64,000 nucleotides of DNA, taken from Bacteroidales bacterium. GTDB lineage: Bacteria > Bacteroidota > Bacteroidia > Bacteroidales > UBA932. A program made the position numbers and the translations under genes. The notes beneath the pieces were generated by a model. That model was not told the DNA's origin, made no database searches, and worked only from the letters and a program-made list of their open reading frames with translations. Location of the stretch: positions 62,001 through 126,000 of the forward strand of contig JAAYJQ010000019.1 in the NCBI GenBank assembly GCA_012522855.1. The letters run 5' to 3'. This document shows, in pieces, positions 36,172-46,685 of the stretch; positions within the stretch are counted from its first letter, which is position 1; every line of letters begins with the position of its first letter.

Positions 36172-36469
36172 GGAAGACCGCGCGCAAGCATTCAAACCTT
36201 TGGACCCCTTGCTGCATTCGGAGCTGCGGCTGGCGGTGATGTCGATACTCGTGTCGGCGGAAAGCGCGAACTTCAGTTACTTAAAGAAGCAGACCGACGC
36301 GACATCCGGTAACCTGAGCGTTCAGATCGATAAGCTTGAAAAAGCAGGCTACATCACTGTCTCGAAAGGATTTAAAGGAAAGATGCCGCAAACCACCTGC
36401 AGCATCACGGACAAAGGCCACAAAGCTTTCGAAGAATATGTCGACGCGCTTCGTAGTTACATCCAGTAG
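36164..36469 (+). CDS. Winged-helix transcriptional regulator
   Basis: 101 aa. LDPLLHSELRLAVMSILVSAESANFSYLKKQTDATSGNLSVQIDKLEKAGYITVSKGFKGKMPQTTCSITDKGHKAFEEYVDAL matches the small DNA-binding family with MarR/PadR-like fold (helix-turn-helix at about 30-60, wing at 65-85). No ligand domain. Overlap with the membrane-protein gene suggests it regulates its own operon, perhaps as a membrane-tethered pair. Confidence 0.85.
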   Translation: MNKEDRAQAFKPLDPLLHSELRLAVMSILVSAESANFSYLKKQTDATSGNLSVQIDKLEKAGYITVSKGFKGKMPQTTCSITDKGHKAFEEYVDALRSYIQ

Positions 36470-36533
36470 AAAGCCACATGCGCAGTGACCTCGAGACCTT
36501 GTTGGCTGTTCCGGACCGCTATGATCTATGGCG

Positions 36534-36953
36534 CTAGTTCTCCTTGCGGTCTGACCGCGCCAGGGGTTTGGCGAGAAACACTGTCGGGAGACAGATCAGA
36601 TAGACGATGATGAAATAGATAGCGGCCAGACCATGAAAGCAGAGATAGCCTAACAGGAACAGACCAATCGCCCCGGCTCCGTAGATCCGAGCCGGCCGTC
36701 TGTGCGTAAACAGGAGCAGGATCCACCCGAAGCCATAACTCAAAACGGACAGTTCATCCGCTTGGTTGTTGGTGATCAGTGTGAAGTACTTGTTTTCCGC
36801 AAAAGCCGAATAGAATGTGAACACCTTCAACTGCAGCACCTCTGGTCTGAAACTCAGCATCAGGGAACAATACGCCCCGCCGAGCCCCGCAAGCATGAGA
36901 AGAATGGCTAAAACGGTGAAAATTAGGCGTTTACGCCTGCAATTTGGCTTCAT
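36534..36953 (-). CDS. Small membrane protein, unknown
   Basis: 139 aa with about four membrane segments (LIFTVLAILLMLAGLGGAYCSLML; LSVLSYGFGWILLLF; IYGAGAIGLFLLGYLCF; IYFIIVYLICLPTVFLA). It starts at ATG 36953, sharing one base with the stop of the upstream lipoprotein gene (TAATG). Function unknown. Confidence 0.65.
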   Translation of the reverse strand: MKPNCRRKRLIFTVLAILLMLAGLGGAYCSLMLSFRPEVLQLKVFTFYSAFAENKYFTLITNNQADELSVLSYGFGWILLLFTHRRPARIYGAGAIGLFLLGYLCFHGLAAIYFIIVYLICLPTVFLAKPLARSDRKEN

Positions 36954-37651
36954 TAGATCCAGATGTTCACGATCGTCCCGTCCTCTTGATAGATCTCTAT
37001 GGCGACAAGACCGAATTTATGGTTGCCGATATACACCACCTTCGAGATACCCGGCGTTCCTTGGGCGGTGCTTTCAACCTTGACTACTTTGATGTTTATG
37101 AATCCCATCTGATAGTCGTCCTCCGTGGACTTGTGCACAACCTTGCAGTTTACTTTCTTGCCTGTGCCGCTCTGGGTGAAAGACCACCGGTCTCCTTCTT
37201 TGACATCGTATTTCATCAAGATGGATTCTTTCCCGTTGTCCTGGACGTACGATACCCCCTCGGTAGTGTTCTTAAACTTGAGCGCCGCATTGACTTGTCC
37301 GCCCGGCCCCATGATCTCGGAACGCTTCTTGGTAAATTCCTCTCCCAGGAGCACCTCGCCCCACATTTCGACCTTTTGATAGGTTGCGTCATCAAGGACT
37401 CCGCTGATGTTGATGGTAATGATGCCGCCTTGGTTGTCGACGACTTCAAGATCGCTTCTCTGCATTTTTGAACCGATATAAATACCTGCGGAGGTTTTGT
37501 ATCCGACCTTGTTCTGATCCAAGTCGGCGCTACCGCGCAGTTTTTGATTCGTTTCATCTTTCTGACAGGCTGTGATGCCGATTGTCAGAAGTAAGAACGA
37601 GGCAAGGATTGTCGTACAACCGGAAGCGGTTTTCATAAAAAACGTTTTCAT
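36953..37651 (-). CDS. Hypothetical lipoprotein
   Basis: 232 aa. Signal with lipobox (ILASFLLLTIGITAC). The mature part is a beta-rich domain with VVDNQGGIITINISGVLDD and the ending VYIGNHKFGLVAIEIYQEDGTIVNIWI. No recognised family. Start taken at ATG 37651; a TTG is in frame two codons upstream. Translationally coupled to the membrane protein downstream. Confidence 0.65.
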   Translation of the reverse strand: MKTFFMKTASGCTTILASFLLLTIGITACQKDETNQKLRGSADLDQNKVGYKTSAGIYIGSKMQRSDLEVVDNQGGIITINISGVLDDATYQKVEMWGEVLLGEEFTKKRSEIMGPGGQVNAALKFKNTTEGVSYVQDNGKESILMKYDVKEGDRWSFTQSGTGKKVNCKVVHKSTEDDYQMGFINIKVVKVESTAQGTPGISKVVYIGNHKFGLVAIEIYQEDGTIVNIWI

Positions 37652-37920
37652 ATTCAATAAGAATAAAATGGTTATTCAGCAAAAGTGCAATGTATCAAAT
37701 AAAGGTAGCAATTCTGTGAGATTAGGAACTGCCAAATTGTAAAAATGAACTTCTGAATCAGCAAAACCCGAAATATGTTCCTGCCATGCGGACAGGGGAG
37801 GAATCGCTCGCTGACAAGTAGGCGAATCATTGAGATCGGAATGCCTGTCTGCCAAAATGGCAACAGGCTCGTATTTTGCGGAAGGACGGGAGAAGATGTA
37901 ATTTTTAAAGATTATAAATT

Positions 37921-38406
37921 ATGACAATCAGCAAGAAAATGCAGGACGCGTTCAACGCGCAGATTACAGCGGAGCTTTGGTCCTCCAATCTTTATCTCGA
38001 AATGGCTTTCTGGTTCCGAAAGGAAGGATGGAACGGATTTGCCCATTGGATGTACAAGCAGGCTGAAGAGGAGAGGGAGCATGCGCTCGATATGGCAGAC
38101 TATGTCCTGAGAAGGGGCGGTGAGGCGAAAGTGTCCGCCATCGAAGCCGTTCCGACCCAGTGGGCGGATGTCAAGGCTGTCTTCGAGGACACGCTCAAGC
38201 ACGAGCGCCATGTGACGGAACTGATCAATGGTTTGGCCGAGGCCGCTGAAAGCGAAAGGGATCGCGCTTCCGAAAACTTCATCGCGAAGTACATCGACGA
38301 GCAGGTCGAGGAAGAAGATTCCGTGCAGGGGATCCTGGACGTGATCAACCGGAAAGAGGGCTGCTCCATCACCAAGCTGGACGCGACTTTGGGCCAGAGA
38401 TCGTAA
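37921..38406 (+). CDS. Ferritin
   Basis: 161-aa iron store, non-haem type. Four-helix ferritin with ITAELWSSNLYLEMAFWF (Glu), YKQAEEEREHALDMADYVLRRGG (Glu, Glu, His of the ferroxidase site) and VEEEDSVQGILDVI (Glu, Glu). Single gene; 23 nt after a purine-rich A/T region. Protects against iron and peroxide in anaerobes. Confidence 0.93.
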   Translation: MTISKKMQDAFNAQITAELWSSNLYLEMAFWFRKEGWNGFAHWMYKQAEEEREHALDMADYVLRRGGEAKVSAIEAVPTQWADVKAVFEDTLKHERHVTELINGLAEAAESERDRASENFIAKYIDEQVEEEDSVQGILDVINRKEGCSITKLDATLGQRS

Positions 38407-38436
38407 CGGAGGCTTCCTTTTCCGGGGAATCGGAAA

Positions 38437-41256
38437 TCATTCCAACACATTCTTCAGGAAGGGGCCCGTGACGGAGTTCGGATTCTTGGCAAGTTGCTCA
38501 GGCGTGCCCTGGGCAACAATGCGTCCTCCTTTGTCGCCGCCTTCCGGGCCGAGGTCGAAGAGGTAGTCGACGCTTTTCAGAACATCCAAGTTGTGTTCGA
38601 TGATGATAACGGTGTTGCCCTGGTCCACCAGTTCTTGCAACACGTTCAGCAAAATCTTGAAATCCTCGAAATGCAGCCCGGTTGTGGGCTCGTCCAGGAT
38701 GTACAGGGTGTTGCCCGTGGCTTTCTTGAACATTTCAGCCGCCAACTTCATCCGCTGGCTTTCGCCGCCCGAGAGGGTAACGGCGGATTGGCCGAGATGG
38801 ACATAGCCGAGCCCCACATCGACCATCGCTTTCAGTTTTTGGGCGATCTTGGGGATCGGCTTGAAGAATTCATAGGCCTCGCGTATCGGCATCTCCAGTA
38901 CATCGTTGATGTTCTTGCCCTTGTAATGCACCGCAAGGGTGTCTTCCTTGTAGCGTCGCCCGCGACATTCATCGCAGACCACATTGACGGAAGGCAGGAA
39001 ATTCATTTCAATCACCTTGATTCCCGCTCCGTTGCAGGCTTCGCAGCGGCCTCCGGGAACGTTGAATGAGAACCTGCCAGCCTTGAACCCGCGCACCTTC
39101 GCGTCCGGTGTGTTTTCGAAGAGGTTCCGGATGTCATTGAATACGCCGGTGAACGTGGCAGGGTTTGACCTCGGGGAGCGGCCGATCGGACTCTGGTCGA
39201 TCTCGATTAATTTGTCGATGTTCTGGATCCCTTCGATGGAGTCATAGGGAAGGGGGTGGAGTTTGGCGCGGTAGAACTTGTTCTTGAGGATCGGCATCAA
39301 GGTCTCGTTGATCAGGGAGGACTTGCCGCTGCCGCTCACGCCCGCGATTCCGATGAGGGTCCCCAGCGGAAAATCCACGTCTACGCTTTTGAGGTTGTTG
39401 CCCCGTGCCCCACGAATGCCCAGCGTGAGCCCGTTTCCGATTCTTCTGCGCTTGGGAACGGGGATGGAATTGCGGCCTTGCAGATAATCCAGGGTAATGG
39501 ACGATCCGAACACGCAGCGTCGCAGGGTGTCTTCGTCGAGATCGGCGGGAAGGATTCCGGCCACAGGGTCGTAGGCTAGCAGTGTCGGCAGCGGTCCGTT
39601 GAGGCAGATTTGTCCGCCCTGTTCTCCCGCTCCGGGACCGACGTCCACAAGCCAGTCCGCGCTCCGCATCGTTTCTTCGTCGTGTTCCACAACCATCACG
39701 GAATTACCTTCGTTTCGCAACTCCTTCAGGGAAGCGATCAATTTCCGGTTGTCCCGTTGATGCAACCCGATGGAAGGCTCGTCCAGAATGTACAATACAT
39801 TCACAAGTTTCGATCCGATCTGGGTGGCGAGCCGGATACGCTGGCTTTCTCCTCCGGAAAGGGAACCGGTCGGTCTGTCCAGGGTCAGGTAGTCGAGCCC
39901 TACGTCCAGCATGAACTGGACACGGTCGTTCAATTCCTTGAGAATGTCCCGGGCGATCCGGTTCTCCCGGTGGTTCAGTTTTCCGGGCAGGCTCAGGAGC
40001 CACTTTTTCAGGTCCGTCATCTCCAAAGCAGCGATTTCCGAGATCGTCTTGCCGTCGATCCGGAAACAACGCGCGTTCTCGTTCAGGCGCGATCCGTGAC
40101 AGACAGGGCATTCGATCTTGTCGTCGATGTCGTCCACGATTCCGTCGAAGGAGACCATCTCGGATAGATTCCCGTCTCCCACTCGGAAGAGTTCGTCGCT
40201 GCCGAAGATGATATGCGAGATCGCCTCGTCCGGAACAGCGGCGATCGGGTCGTAGAGAGAGAAATTATATTTCCGGGCGATCGCCCGGATGATATCGAAT
40301 TTGCGGGTTTCGCGTACTTTCCCGAGCGGGACGATGCCTCCGTCGGCGATGGAAGCATTCCGGTCGGGAAGGATCGTGTCCATGTTGATGTCCACGATCT
40401 GCCCCAGCCCCTTGCAGTGCGGACAATAGCCTTCGGGTGAATTGAAGGAAAATGAATGCGGAGCCGGTTCCTGCAGGGATGTCCCCGAGTCCGGATCCAC
40501 CAGGTGCTTGGAATAATGCTGAAGCGCGTCCGATCCCGGTTCCAGGATCGCGACCGAGCCTTTGCCTGCATTCAGCGCGGTCATCACGCTGTCCCGGACG
40601 CGCTTTTCGTCGCCCGGCTCCGGCTTTAACTTGTCCACGACAAGTTCGATGAAGTGGCCCTTGTACCGATCCAGGGCATCCATTTGCGCAAGCGGTTGCA
40701 ATGCCCCGTCAACCCGGACTTCCGTGTAGCCGCGTCGGCGCAACTGGTCGAAGAGTTCGCGGTAATGGCCTTTGCGTCCGCGCACCAGCGGAGCAAGCAG
40801 ATAACACTTCTTGCCGTTGTAGTTGGACATGATCACATCTACGATCTGCTCGTCGGTGTTGCGGATCATTTCCCGGCCGCTGACCGGAGAGTATGCCCGG
40901 GAAGCGCGCGCGTATAGGAGCCGGAGGAAATCAAAGATCTCCGTGATGGTGCCGACGGTCGAACGGGGGTTGTTGCCCGTGCTCTTCTGCTCGATGGCGA
41001 TGATGGGGCTCAAACCCGAGATGCTTTCTACCTCCGGTTTTTCCAGAATGCCCATAAAATGCTTGGCGTAGGTGGAGAGCGTGTCCATGTACCGCCGCTG
41101 GCCTTCCGAGTAGATGGTGTCGAAGGCAAGGGAAGACTTCCCGCTGCCGGAAAGTCCCGTGACCACAACGAATTCCCCTCTGGGGATGTCCACATTGATG
41201 TCTTTCAGATTGTGCGCTTTCGCACCCCTGATTTCAATATAATCCTTCTTCCCCAT
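38437..41256 (-). CDS. uvrA: UvrABC excision nuclease subunit A
   Basis: DNA-damage recognition ATPase. 939 aa, full length. Two ABC ATPase halves: [27 protein letters not shown] and [22 protein letters not shown] (Walker A), [17 protein letters not shown] and [16 protein letters not shown] (signature), plus zinc modules CPHCKGLG... and [10 protein letters not shown]...CDECRGRRY. Start at ATG 41256, 7 nt after the -7 box; a TTG upstream is not used. Divergent from the ZIP gene. Confidence 0.97.
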   Translation of the reverse strand: MGKKDYIEIRGAKAHNLKDINVDIPRGEFVVVTGLSGSGKSSLAFDTIYSEGQRRYMDTLSTYAKHFMGILEKPEVESISGLSPIIAIEQKSTGNNPRSTVGTITEIFDFLRLLYARASRAYSPVSGREMIRNTDEQIVDVIMSNYNGKKCYLLAPLVRGRKGHYRELFDQLRRRGYTEVRVDGALQPLAQMDALDRYKGHFIELVVDKLKPEPGDEKRVRDSVMTALNAGKGSVAILEPGSDALQHYSKHLVDPDSGTSLQEPAPHSFSFNSPEGYCPHCKGLGQIVDINMDTILPDRNASIADGGIVPLGKVRETRKFDIIRAIARKYNFSLYDPIAAVPDEAISHIIFGSDELFRVGDGNLSEMVSFDGIVDDIDDKIECPVCHGSRLNENARCFRIDGKTISEIAALEMTDLKKWLLSLPGKLNHRENRIARDILKELNDRVQFMLDVGLDYLTLDRPTGSLSGGESQRIRLATQIGSKLVNVLYILDEPSIGLHQRDNRKLIASLKELRNEGNSVMVVEHDEETMRSADWLVDVGPGAGEQGGQICLNGPLPTLLAYDPVAGILPADLDEDTLRRCVFGSSITLDYLQGRNSIPVPKRRRIGNGLTLGIRGARGNNLKSVDVDFPLGTLIGIAGVSGSGKSSLINETLMPILKNKFYRAKLHPLPYDSIEGIQNIDKLIEIDQSPIGRSPRSNPATFTGVFNDIRNLFENTPDAKVRGFKAGRFSFNVPGGRCEACNGAGIKVIEMNFLPSVNVVCDECRGRRYKEDTLAVHYKGKNINDVLEMPIREAYEFFKPIPKIAQKLKAMVDVGLGYVHLGQSAVTLSGGESQRMKLAAEMFKKATGNTLYILDEPTTGLHFEDFKILLNVLQELVDQGNTVIIIEHNLDVLKSVDYLFDLGPEGGDKGGRIVAQGTPEQLAKNPNSVTGPFLKNVLE

Positions 41257-41262
41257 AACATG

Positions 41263-41270
41263 CAAATTTA
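41263..41270 (-). promoter_or_regulatory. -7 box of uvrA, nearly leaderless
   Basis: TAAATTTG on the minus strand ends 6 nt before the uvrA ATG, so the mRNA should start at or within a few bases of the start codon. No -33 TTTG at the usual distance. Confidence 0.45.
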
Positions 41271-41362
41271 ACAAAAACCGGCCAGATGACGCGCCGGATG
41301 ATCGCGAGACAGGAAGGGAAGCACGATTTCAGTTCCATCTTCACAAATATAACGAACTTTCC

Positions 41363-41370
41363 TATCTTTG
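41363..41370 (+). promoter_or_regulatory. -7 box of ZIP transporter gene, nearly leaderless
   Basis: TATCTTTG ends 7 nt before the ATG at 41378. As with uvrA, a very short leader or none is predicted. Confidence 0.45.
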
Positions 41371-41377
41371 CGTTGTT

Positions 41378-42148
41378 ATGAACACCGCGTTAGCAGTACT
41401 TCTCATTCCCTTTTTCGGAACCGTACTGGGCTCCGCCTTCGTCTTTTTCATGCGGAAGGAGATGTCTTCACGGCTGCAGAAGACCTTGCTGGGTTTCGCT
41501 TCGGGCGTGATGGTCGCCGCCTCGGTGTGGTCGCTGCTGATCCCCGGGATCGACATCTCCGAGGGCAGTCTCTGGCCGGTTTTGATCGGATTTTTCCTCG
41601 GTATCTTCTTTCTACTCGGTATCGACACGCTGACCCCGCATCTTCACATCGGTGAGAGCGAGCCTGAAGGTCCGCGGAAGAGCGGGTTATCCCGGACTGC
41701 TATGCTCGCGCTGGCGATGACGATTCACAACCTGCCGGAAGGCATGGCGGTGGGCGTCGTACTGGCGGGAGCCCTGCAAGGCGGGCTGGGAATTTCCTCC
41801 GCCGGAGCGATCGCGATGGCGGTCGGCATCGCTGTTCAGAATATTCCGGAAGGCGCGATCGTCTCGATGCCGATGCGGGCGGAAGGCAACAGCCGGCTCA
41901 AATCGTTTCTGCTTGGATCCCTGAGCGGCGTGGTGGAACCGTTAGGGGCGTTGCTGATTATTCTGATGGCCCCGCTGCTGGAGTCGATCCTGCCGTATAT
42001 GCTTTCGTTCGCGGCTGGGGCTATGCTGTACGTGGTTGTGGAAGAATTGATCCCGGAGGCCTCTCAAGGACCGCACACCAACCTGGGCACGATCGGTTTC
42101 GCGGTCGGCTTCGCGTTGATGATGACCTTGGATGTATTGCTGGGATAA
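41378..42148 (+). CDS. ZIP-family divalent metal transporter
   Basis: 256 aa, eight membrane segments. TM4 [15 protein letters not shown] and TM5 [13 protein letters not shown] are the ZIP metal-path motifs (the second has Gln in place of His). Histidine-poor cytoplasmic loop [18 protein letters not shown] after TM3. Probably imports zinc or a related metal. 12 nt before dtd. Confidence 0.9.
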   Translation: MNTALAVLLIPFFGTVLGSAFVFFMRKEMSSRLQKTLLGFASGVMVAASVWSLLIPGIDISEGSLWPVLIGFFLGIFFLLGIDTLTPHLHIGESEPEGPRKSGLSRTAMLALAMTIHNLPEGMAVGVVLAGALQGGLGISSAGAIAMAVGIAVQNIPEGAIVSMPMRAEGNSRLKSFLLGSLSGVVEPLGALLIILMAPLLESILPYMLSFAAGAMLYVVVEELIPEASQGPHTNLGTIGFAVGFALMMTLDVLLG

Positions 42149-42159
42149 TTGATCGGATT

Positions 42160-42612
42160 ATGAGAGTTGTCATACAAAGAGTCGCTCGGGCCTCGGTAAC
42201 GATCGGAGAAGAGGTCCATTCGACAATCGGGAGAGGATTGCTGATTCTGCTCGGGGTGGGAGAGGAAGACACGGCTGCGGACATCGATCTTCTGGTCAAG
42301 AAGATCGTCCATCTGCGCATCTTCCCGGACTCCGAAGGGGTCATGAACATTTCTGTGCTGGATATTTCCGGGGACATCTTGGTCGTGAGCCAGTTCACTC
42401 TGATGGCTTGCTGCAGAAAAGGCAATCGTCCATCGTACATCAAAGCCGCCCGGCCCGAAGTTTCCATCCCGCTGTACGAAGAGTTCTGCCGTCGCCTGTC
42501 CGATGCCTTGGGCAAACCGGTCGGAACCGGAGTATTCGGGGCGGACATGCAGGTCGAACTGCTGAACGACGGCCCCGTCACGATCGTACTGGATACAAAA
42601 AACCTCGAATAA
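42160..42612 (+). CDS. dtd: D-aminoacyl-tRNA deacylase
   Basis: Removes D-amino acids wrongly attached to tRNA. 150 aa, full length. [15 protein letters not shown], the catalytic SQFTL motif and the Gly-cisPro [12 protein letters not shown] motif are intact. Fits tightly between the ZIP and metallo-beta-lactamase genes. Confidence 0.96.
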   Translation: MRVVIQRVARASVTIGEEVHSTIGRGLLILLGVGEEDTAADIDLLVKKIVHLRIFPDSEGVMNISVLDISGDILVVSQFTLMACCRKGNRPSYIKAARPEVSIPLYEEFCRRLSDALGKPVGTGVFGADMQVELLNDGPVTIVLDTKNLE

Positions 42613-42613
42613 T

Positions 42614-43303
42614 ATGCTGAATATCAAAGTCTTCATATTCAACCCCCTGCAAGTGAACACCTATCTGCTGTGGAATGAAAAAGGAGCGGGTGTCTTGATC
42701 GATCCGGGATGCTACGACGGACAGGAACAGAAGGAATTGGAAACCTACCTGAACCGGGAGAAGATTACCCCGAAGGCGATTTGGCTGACACACGGGCACC
42801 TCGACCACGTCTACGGAGTCGCTGCCCTGGTCCGGAAGTACTCCCTCCCCGTGTTGATGGCACCCGAAGAAAAGCCGATCCTTTCTTGGGGAGCCGGGAT
42901 GGCGCGATCGTTCGGGGTTGAAGTCCCGGATGTGGATTTCCCGTTCTCGCCGCTTTCGGACGGTCAGTTTTTGCCCTTTCCGGAAGATGATTCCGGAGCT
43001 TGCTTCCGGGTCATCTCGACCCCCGGGCATACGCCGGGCGGGGTCTGCTTCTATGCTGAACGGGATAAGGTTCTGTTCAGCGGAGATACCTTGTTCGCAG
43101 GCAGCATCGGCAGGACGGACCATCCCGCCGGGGATTACGATCAATTGATTCTCAGTTTGATGGAAAAACTGATGGGGCTTCCTGGCGACGTGGATGTGCT
43201 TCCCGGTCACGGCTACCGGACCTCGATCGCGTACGAACGCATGAATAACCCTTTTCTGGAGCCGTTCAACGAACCCGGGGAGGAAGGGATGGAAAATGCG
43301 TAA
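42614..43303 (+). CDS. Metallo-beta-lactamase-fold hydrolase (glyoxalase II-like)
   Basis: 229 aa. Di-metal motif THGHLDHVYGV (HxHxDH), STPGHTPGGVCF, SGDTLFAGSIGRTD and LPGHGYRTS, the order seen in YcbL-type glyoxalase II-like hydrolases. One base after the dtd stop, likely co-translated. Substrate not known; a thioester is plausible. Confidence 0.9.
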   Translation: MLNIKVFIFNPLQVNTYLLWNEKGAGVLIDPGCYDGQEQKELETYLNREKITPKAIWLTHGHLDHVYGVAALVRKYSLPVLMAPEEKPILSWGAGMARSFGVEVPDVDFPFSPLSDGQFLPFPEDDSGACFRVISTPGHTPGGVCFYAERDKVLFSGDTLFAGSIGRTDHPAGDYDQLILSLMEKLMGLPGDVDVLPGHGYRTSIAYERMNNPFLEPFNEPGEEGMENA

Positions 43304-43311
43304 AAATTTGC

Positions 43312-43319
43312 TAAATTTG
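43312..43319 (+). promoter_or_regulatory. -7 box of deoxynucleoside kinase genes
   Basis: TAAATTTG about 33 nt before the ATG at 43353. No clear -33 box. Confidence 0.45.
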
Positions 43320-43352
43320 TGCATTGATCTCTACAGCTAGTAATCAGAGCGT

Positions 43353-43976
43353 ATGCACATCGGTATCGCAGGAAACATCGGAAGCGGGAAAACCACGTTG
43401 ACCCGGATGCTCGCGGCACGTTACGGGTGGACACCCAAGTACGAATCCGTGACCTTCAACCCGTATCTGGAGGACTACTACAAAGACATTCCGCGCTGGT
43501 CCTACAACCTCGAAACCTATTTTCTTGCCCAGCGGTTCAAGGATGTGTTGGAGATCGCCAAAAGCAAAGACGTCATCATCCAGGATCGGACCCTTTTCGA
43601 AGGTGTCCACATCTTCGTTGCCAACAACTATGCGCAGGGGAATCTTTCAAAACGTGATTACGAGACCTACATGGATCTTTTCAATGTGATGATGTCCATG
43701 GTAAAGATTCCGGATTTGCTGATCTACTTGAAGTCGTCGGTTCCCCACCTGGTGGCGCGGATCCAGAAGCGGGGACGGGACTACGAACAGGGTATGAGTC
43801 TGGAGTATCTGAAAGGCCTGAACGACCGATATGAGCGATGGATCGCGGAATATCCGGGAAAGGTGCTGACGGTGGAAGCGGATAAACTGGATTTTGAGAA
43901 CCGTCCGGATGATTTCGCGAAGATCACGGACCAGCTCGACGCGGAGATGTTCGGGCTTTTCCCGCCGGAGAAATAA
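43353..43976 (+). CDS. Deoxynucleoside kinase 1
   Basis: 207 aa. P-loop GIAGNIGSGKTTLTRML, LID/ERS-type motif IQDRTLFEGVHIF and the substrate segment AFLSSVPHLVARIQKRGRDYEQGM-like (LKSSVPHLVARIQKRGRDYE). Salvages deoxynucleosides to monophosphates. It is followed by a second, clearly related kinase. Confidence 0.9.
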   Translation: MHIGIAGNIGSGKTTLTRMLAARYGWTPKYESVTFNPYLEDYYKDIPRWSYNLETYFLAQRFKDVLEIAKSKDVIIQDRTLFEGVHIFVANNYAQGNLSKRDYETYMDLFNVMMSMVKIPDLLIYLKSSVPHLVARIQKRGRDYEQGMSLEYLKGLNDRYERWIAEYPGKVLTVEADKLDFENRPDDFAKITDQLDAEMFGLFPPEK

Positions 43977-44012
43977 ATTCCGTTTGAACTTGATTACTAT
44001 AACAACTAGGAT

Positions 44013-44648
44013 ATGCACATTGCAGTAGCAGGGAACATCGGCAGCGGAAAAACCACGCTGACCAAGATGCTGGCGGCCCACTATGGATGGACGCCGAAAT
44101 TCGAATCAGTTGACTTCAACCCCTACCTGTCCGACTTCTACGAGGACATGGAACGCTGGTCGTTCAATCTCCAGATCTATTTCCTCAATAAGCGGTTCAA
44201 GGATGTGGTGGAAATTTCCCGCATGGAGGATGTGATCATCCAGGACCGGACCATTTACGAGGATGCCCGGATCTTCGCCCCGAACCTGCATGCGATGGGG
44301 CTGATGAGCACCCGGGATTTTGAGAACTACTCGGATTTATTCGACCTGATGATGTCCCTCGTGAGCAAACCGGATCTGTTGATTTATCTCAAATCCAGTA
44401 TCCCGAATCTTGTCGCCCAGATCCAGAAGCGGGGCAGGGAGTACGAAAAGAGCATCCGCATCGACTACTTGACCGGTCTGAACAAGCGTTATGAGGACTG
44501 GATCCAGGAATATGACGGGGAACTGTTGGTGGTCAACGTGGACGACATCAAGTTCGAAAACCGTCCGGAGGATTTCCGCACAGTCACCGACAAGATCGAT
44601 GCGAAGATGTTCGGTCTCTTCTCTGCCGTGCGTGAAGTAAGTGAATAA
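44013..44648 (+). CDS. Deoxynucleoside kinase 2
   Basis: 211 aa. Same plan: AVAGNIGSGKTTLTKMLAAHYGW, IQDRTIYEDARIFA, LKSSIPNLVAQIQKRGREYEKS. A tandem duplicate of the gene at 43353. In bacteria with such pairs the two chains form a heterodimer with different substrates (for example dGuo versus dAdo/dCyd). 12 nt before the acyl-CoA ligase gene. Confidence 0.9.
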   Translation: MHIAVAGNIGSGKTTLTKMLAAHYGWTPKFESVDFNPYLSDFYEDMERWSFNLQIYFLNKRFKDVVEISRMEDVIIQDRTIYEDARIFAPNLHAMGLMSTRDFENYSDLFDLMMSLVSKPDLLIYLKSSIPNLVAQIQKRGREYEKSIRIDYLTGLNKRYEDWIQEYDGELLVVNVDDIKFENRPEDFRTVTDKIDAKMFGLFSAVREVSE

Positions 44649-44660
44649 TATTTTTTCCCG

Positions 44661-46562
44661 ATGACAGCAAGACCTACGATTATCGAATTTGTGGAGCATT
44701 ATACCCATAAATTCGCCGAGCACACCTTCTTGCGCGAGAAGGTTGCCGACAAGTGGACAGAAACCACTTATGAGCAGACCCGCAAAGAAAGCTACCGGAT
44801 CGGAGCCGGATTGGTGGCGATCGGACTGCAGAAGGGGGACAAGGTCGCCCTGCTTTCCGAAGGACGCAATCTATGGGTGATTGCCGAGCTCGGCATTCTC
44901 TATGCGGGAGGCGTTAACGTGCCGCTTTCGATCAAACTGGAAGAAAGCAACGACCTCATATTCAGAATTCAGCATTCCGACGCCCGTTTCATCATTGTTT
45001 CCGGTCAGCAACTTCCGAAGATCCGGCGGATCATCGCGGAGCTGCCGGCCGTGGAAAAAATCATTGTCCTGGATCCGGTCGAGCGCCCCACGCCTCGCGA
45101 GGTGTCTTTGGAGTGGGTACAGGCCCTGGGAGACAGTTACCTGTTCGGGCATCGGAAGGAATTCGAGGAGCGGTACAAGTCGGTCGGACCCGACGATTAC
45201 GCCACCATCAGTTATACTTCGGGCACGACGGCGGATCCGAAGGGTGTCTTGTTGACCCACCGGAACTACACAGCCAACGTAGAGCAGGCTCGCTCGGTCA
45301 TCGGTGTCCAGCAAGACGCCACGATGTTGATCATCCTGCCGCTGGACCACTGCTTCGCCCATGTGGCCGGCTTCTATACGATGATGTCCTACTGCGGCAG
45401 TATCGCTACCGTGCCGACGGGCGCCAATCCGCTGGCGACACTCAAGAATATTCCCGTGGCGATTCGGGAAACCCGTCCGCATGTTATGCTTTCCGTTCCC
45501 GCGCTGGCGCGCAGTTTTAAAAAGAACATCGAAACGACTATCCGCAAGAAGGGGCCTCGGGTGGAGAAACTGTACAATTTCGCCTTGAAACTCGCCATCT
45601 CTTACAACAAGGAGTATTACAACCGGGGAGGCTTCTTCCATTTTTGGAAAAAACCCCTCATTTCCCTCTTTGATCGCTTGATCTTCAAGCAGGTACGTGA
45701 GGGGCTCGGCGGAAGGATGCAGTTCTTTGTCGGCGGCGGGGCGCTGTTGGACATTGAACTCCAGAAATACTACTGCGCGATCGGCATCCCGATGTTCCAG
45801 GGCTACGGCCTGTCCGAAGCCACTCCCATCATTTCCGCCAATTCGGTCGGCCACGCGATGTTCGGCTCATCGGGACGGGTGGTCAAGCCGATGGACATCA
45901 AGATCTGTGACGAGGAAGGCCGGGAACTTCCGCTGCGCACGACGGGCGAGATCGTGATCCGCGGAGAGAATGTGATGGCCGGCTACTGGAAGAATCCCGA
46001 GGCCACCGCAGAGACCATCCGGGACGGCTGGCTGCATACCGGCGACCGGGGATATATGTACGATGAAGAATATCTTTACGTCACCGGCCGCTTCAAGTCC
46101 CTGCTGATTGCTTCCGATGGGGAAAAATACAGCCCCGAGGGCTTCGAGGACAACCTGACGGACAGCTCGAAGTACATCGAGCAGGTCATTCTGCACAACA
46201 ACCAGGATCCGTACACCATGATTCTGCTCGTGCCGAACAAAGAAGCCTTGCATGAATATGCCCGTTCGCGGCAGTTGGATCCGGCTTCGCAAGAAGGCAA
46301 GGAGGCGATGTTGCTGAAGATCCAGGCTGAAATCGACTCCTACAAGAAGGGCGGGACGCACGAAGGCATGTTCCCGGAGCGCTGGCTGCCGGCTGCGATC
46401 GCCGTTCTTCCCGAGGCGTTTACCGAGCAGAACGGCCTGGTCAACAGCACGATGAAGATCGTACGGGGCAAGGTCGAGAAGCGCTGGGCAGATCGCATCG
46501 CTTACGCCTACACCCCCGAGGGCAAGGAACTCCTTAACCCGATGAATCTGGAGAGCATTTAG
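44661..46562 (+). CDS. Long-chain fatty-acid-CoA ligase (AMP-forming)
   Basis: 633 aa ANL-family enzyme. P-loop SYTSGTTADPKGVLLTHRNYTANV, A8-type motif GYGLSEATPIISANSVGHAMFGSSGRVV and HTGDRGYMYDEEYLYVTGRFKSLLIASDGEKYSPEG. It is closest in layout to bacterial FadD-like ligases with a long inserted segment (KLYNFALKLAISYNKEYYN). It activates fatty acids for membrane or storage use. Same direction as the kinases. Confidence 0.92.
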   Translation: MTARPTIIEFVEHYTHKFAEHTFLREKVADKWTETTYEQTRKESYRIGAGLVAIGLQKGDKVALLSEGRNLWVIAELGILYAGGVNVPLSIKLEESNDLIFRIQHSDARFIIVSGQQLPKIRRIIAELPAVEKIIVLDPVERPTPREVSLEWVQALGDSYLFGHRKEFEERYKSVGPDDYATISYTSGTTADPKGVLLTHRNYTANVEQARSVIGVQQDATMLIILPLDHCFAHVAGFYTMMSYCGSIATVPTGANPLATLKNIPVAIRETRPHVMLSVPALARSFKKNIETTIRKKGPRVEKLYNFALKLAISYNKEYYNRGGFFHFWKKPLISLFDRLIFKQVREGLGGRMQFFVGGGALLDIELQKYYCAIGIPMFQGYGLSEATPIISANSVGHAMFGSSGRVVKPMDIKICDEEGRELPLRTTGEIVIRGENVMAGYWKNPEATAETIRDGWLHTGDRGYMYDEEYLYVTGRFKSLLIASDGEKYSPEGFEDNLTDSSKYIEQVILHNNQDPYTMILLVPNKEALHEYARSRQLDPASQEGKEAMLLKIQAEIDSYKKGGTHEGMFPERWLPAAIAVLPEAFTEQNGLVNSTMKIVRGKVEKRWADRIAYAYTPEGKELLNPMNLESI

Positions 46563-46685
46563 CGTCTGGCTACCGGAAGATTCGGAAGAAGACCGTTAAT
46601 TAAATAAGTAGATTCCGGCAAAAAAATCAATTCGTATGTTTTTTCTTCGTATATTTCGTGTACGAAAAATAACCCATTTGTCCCC

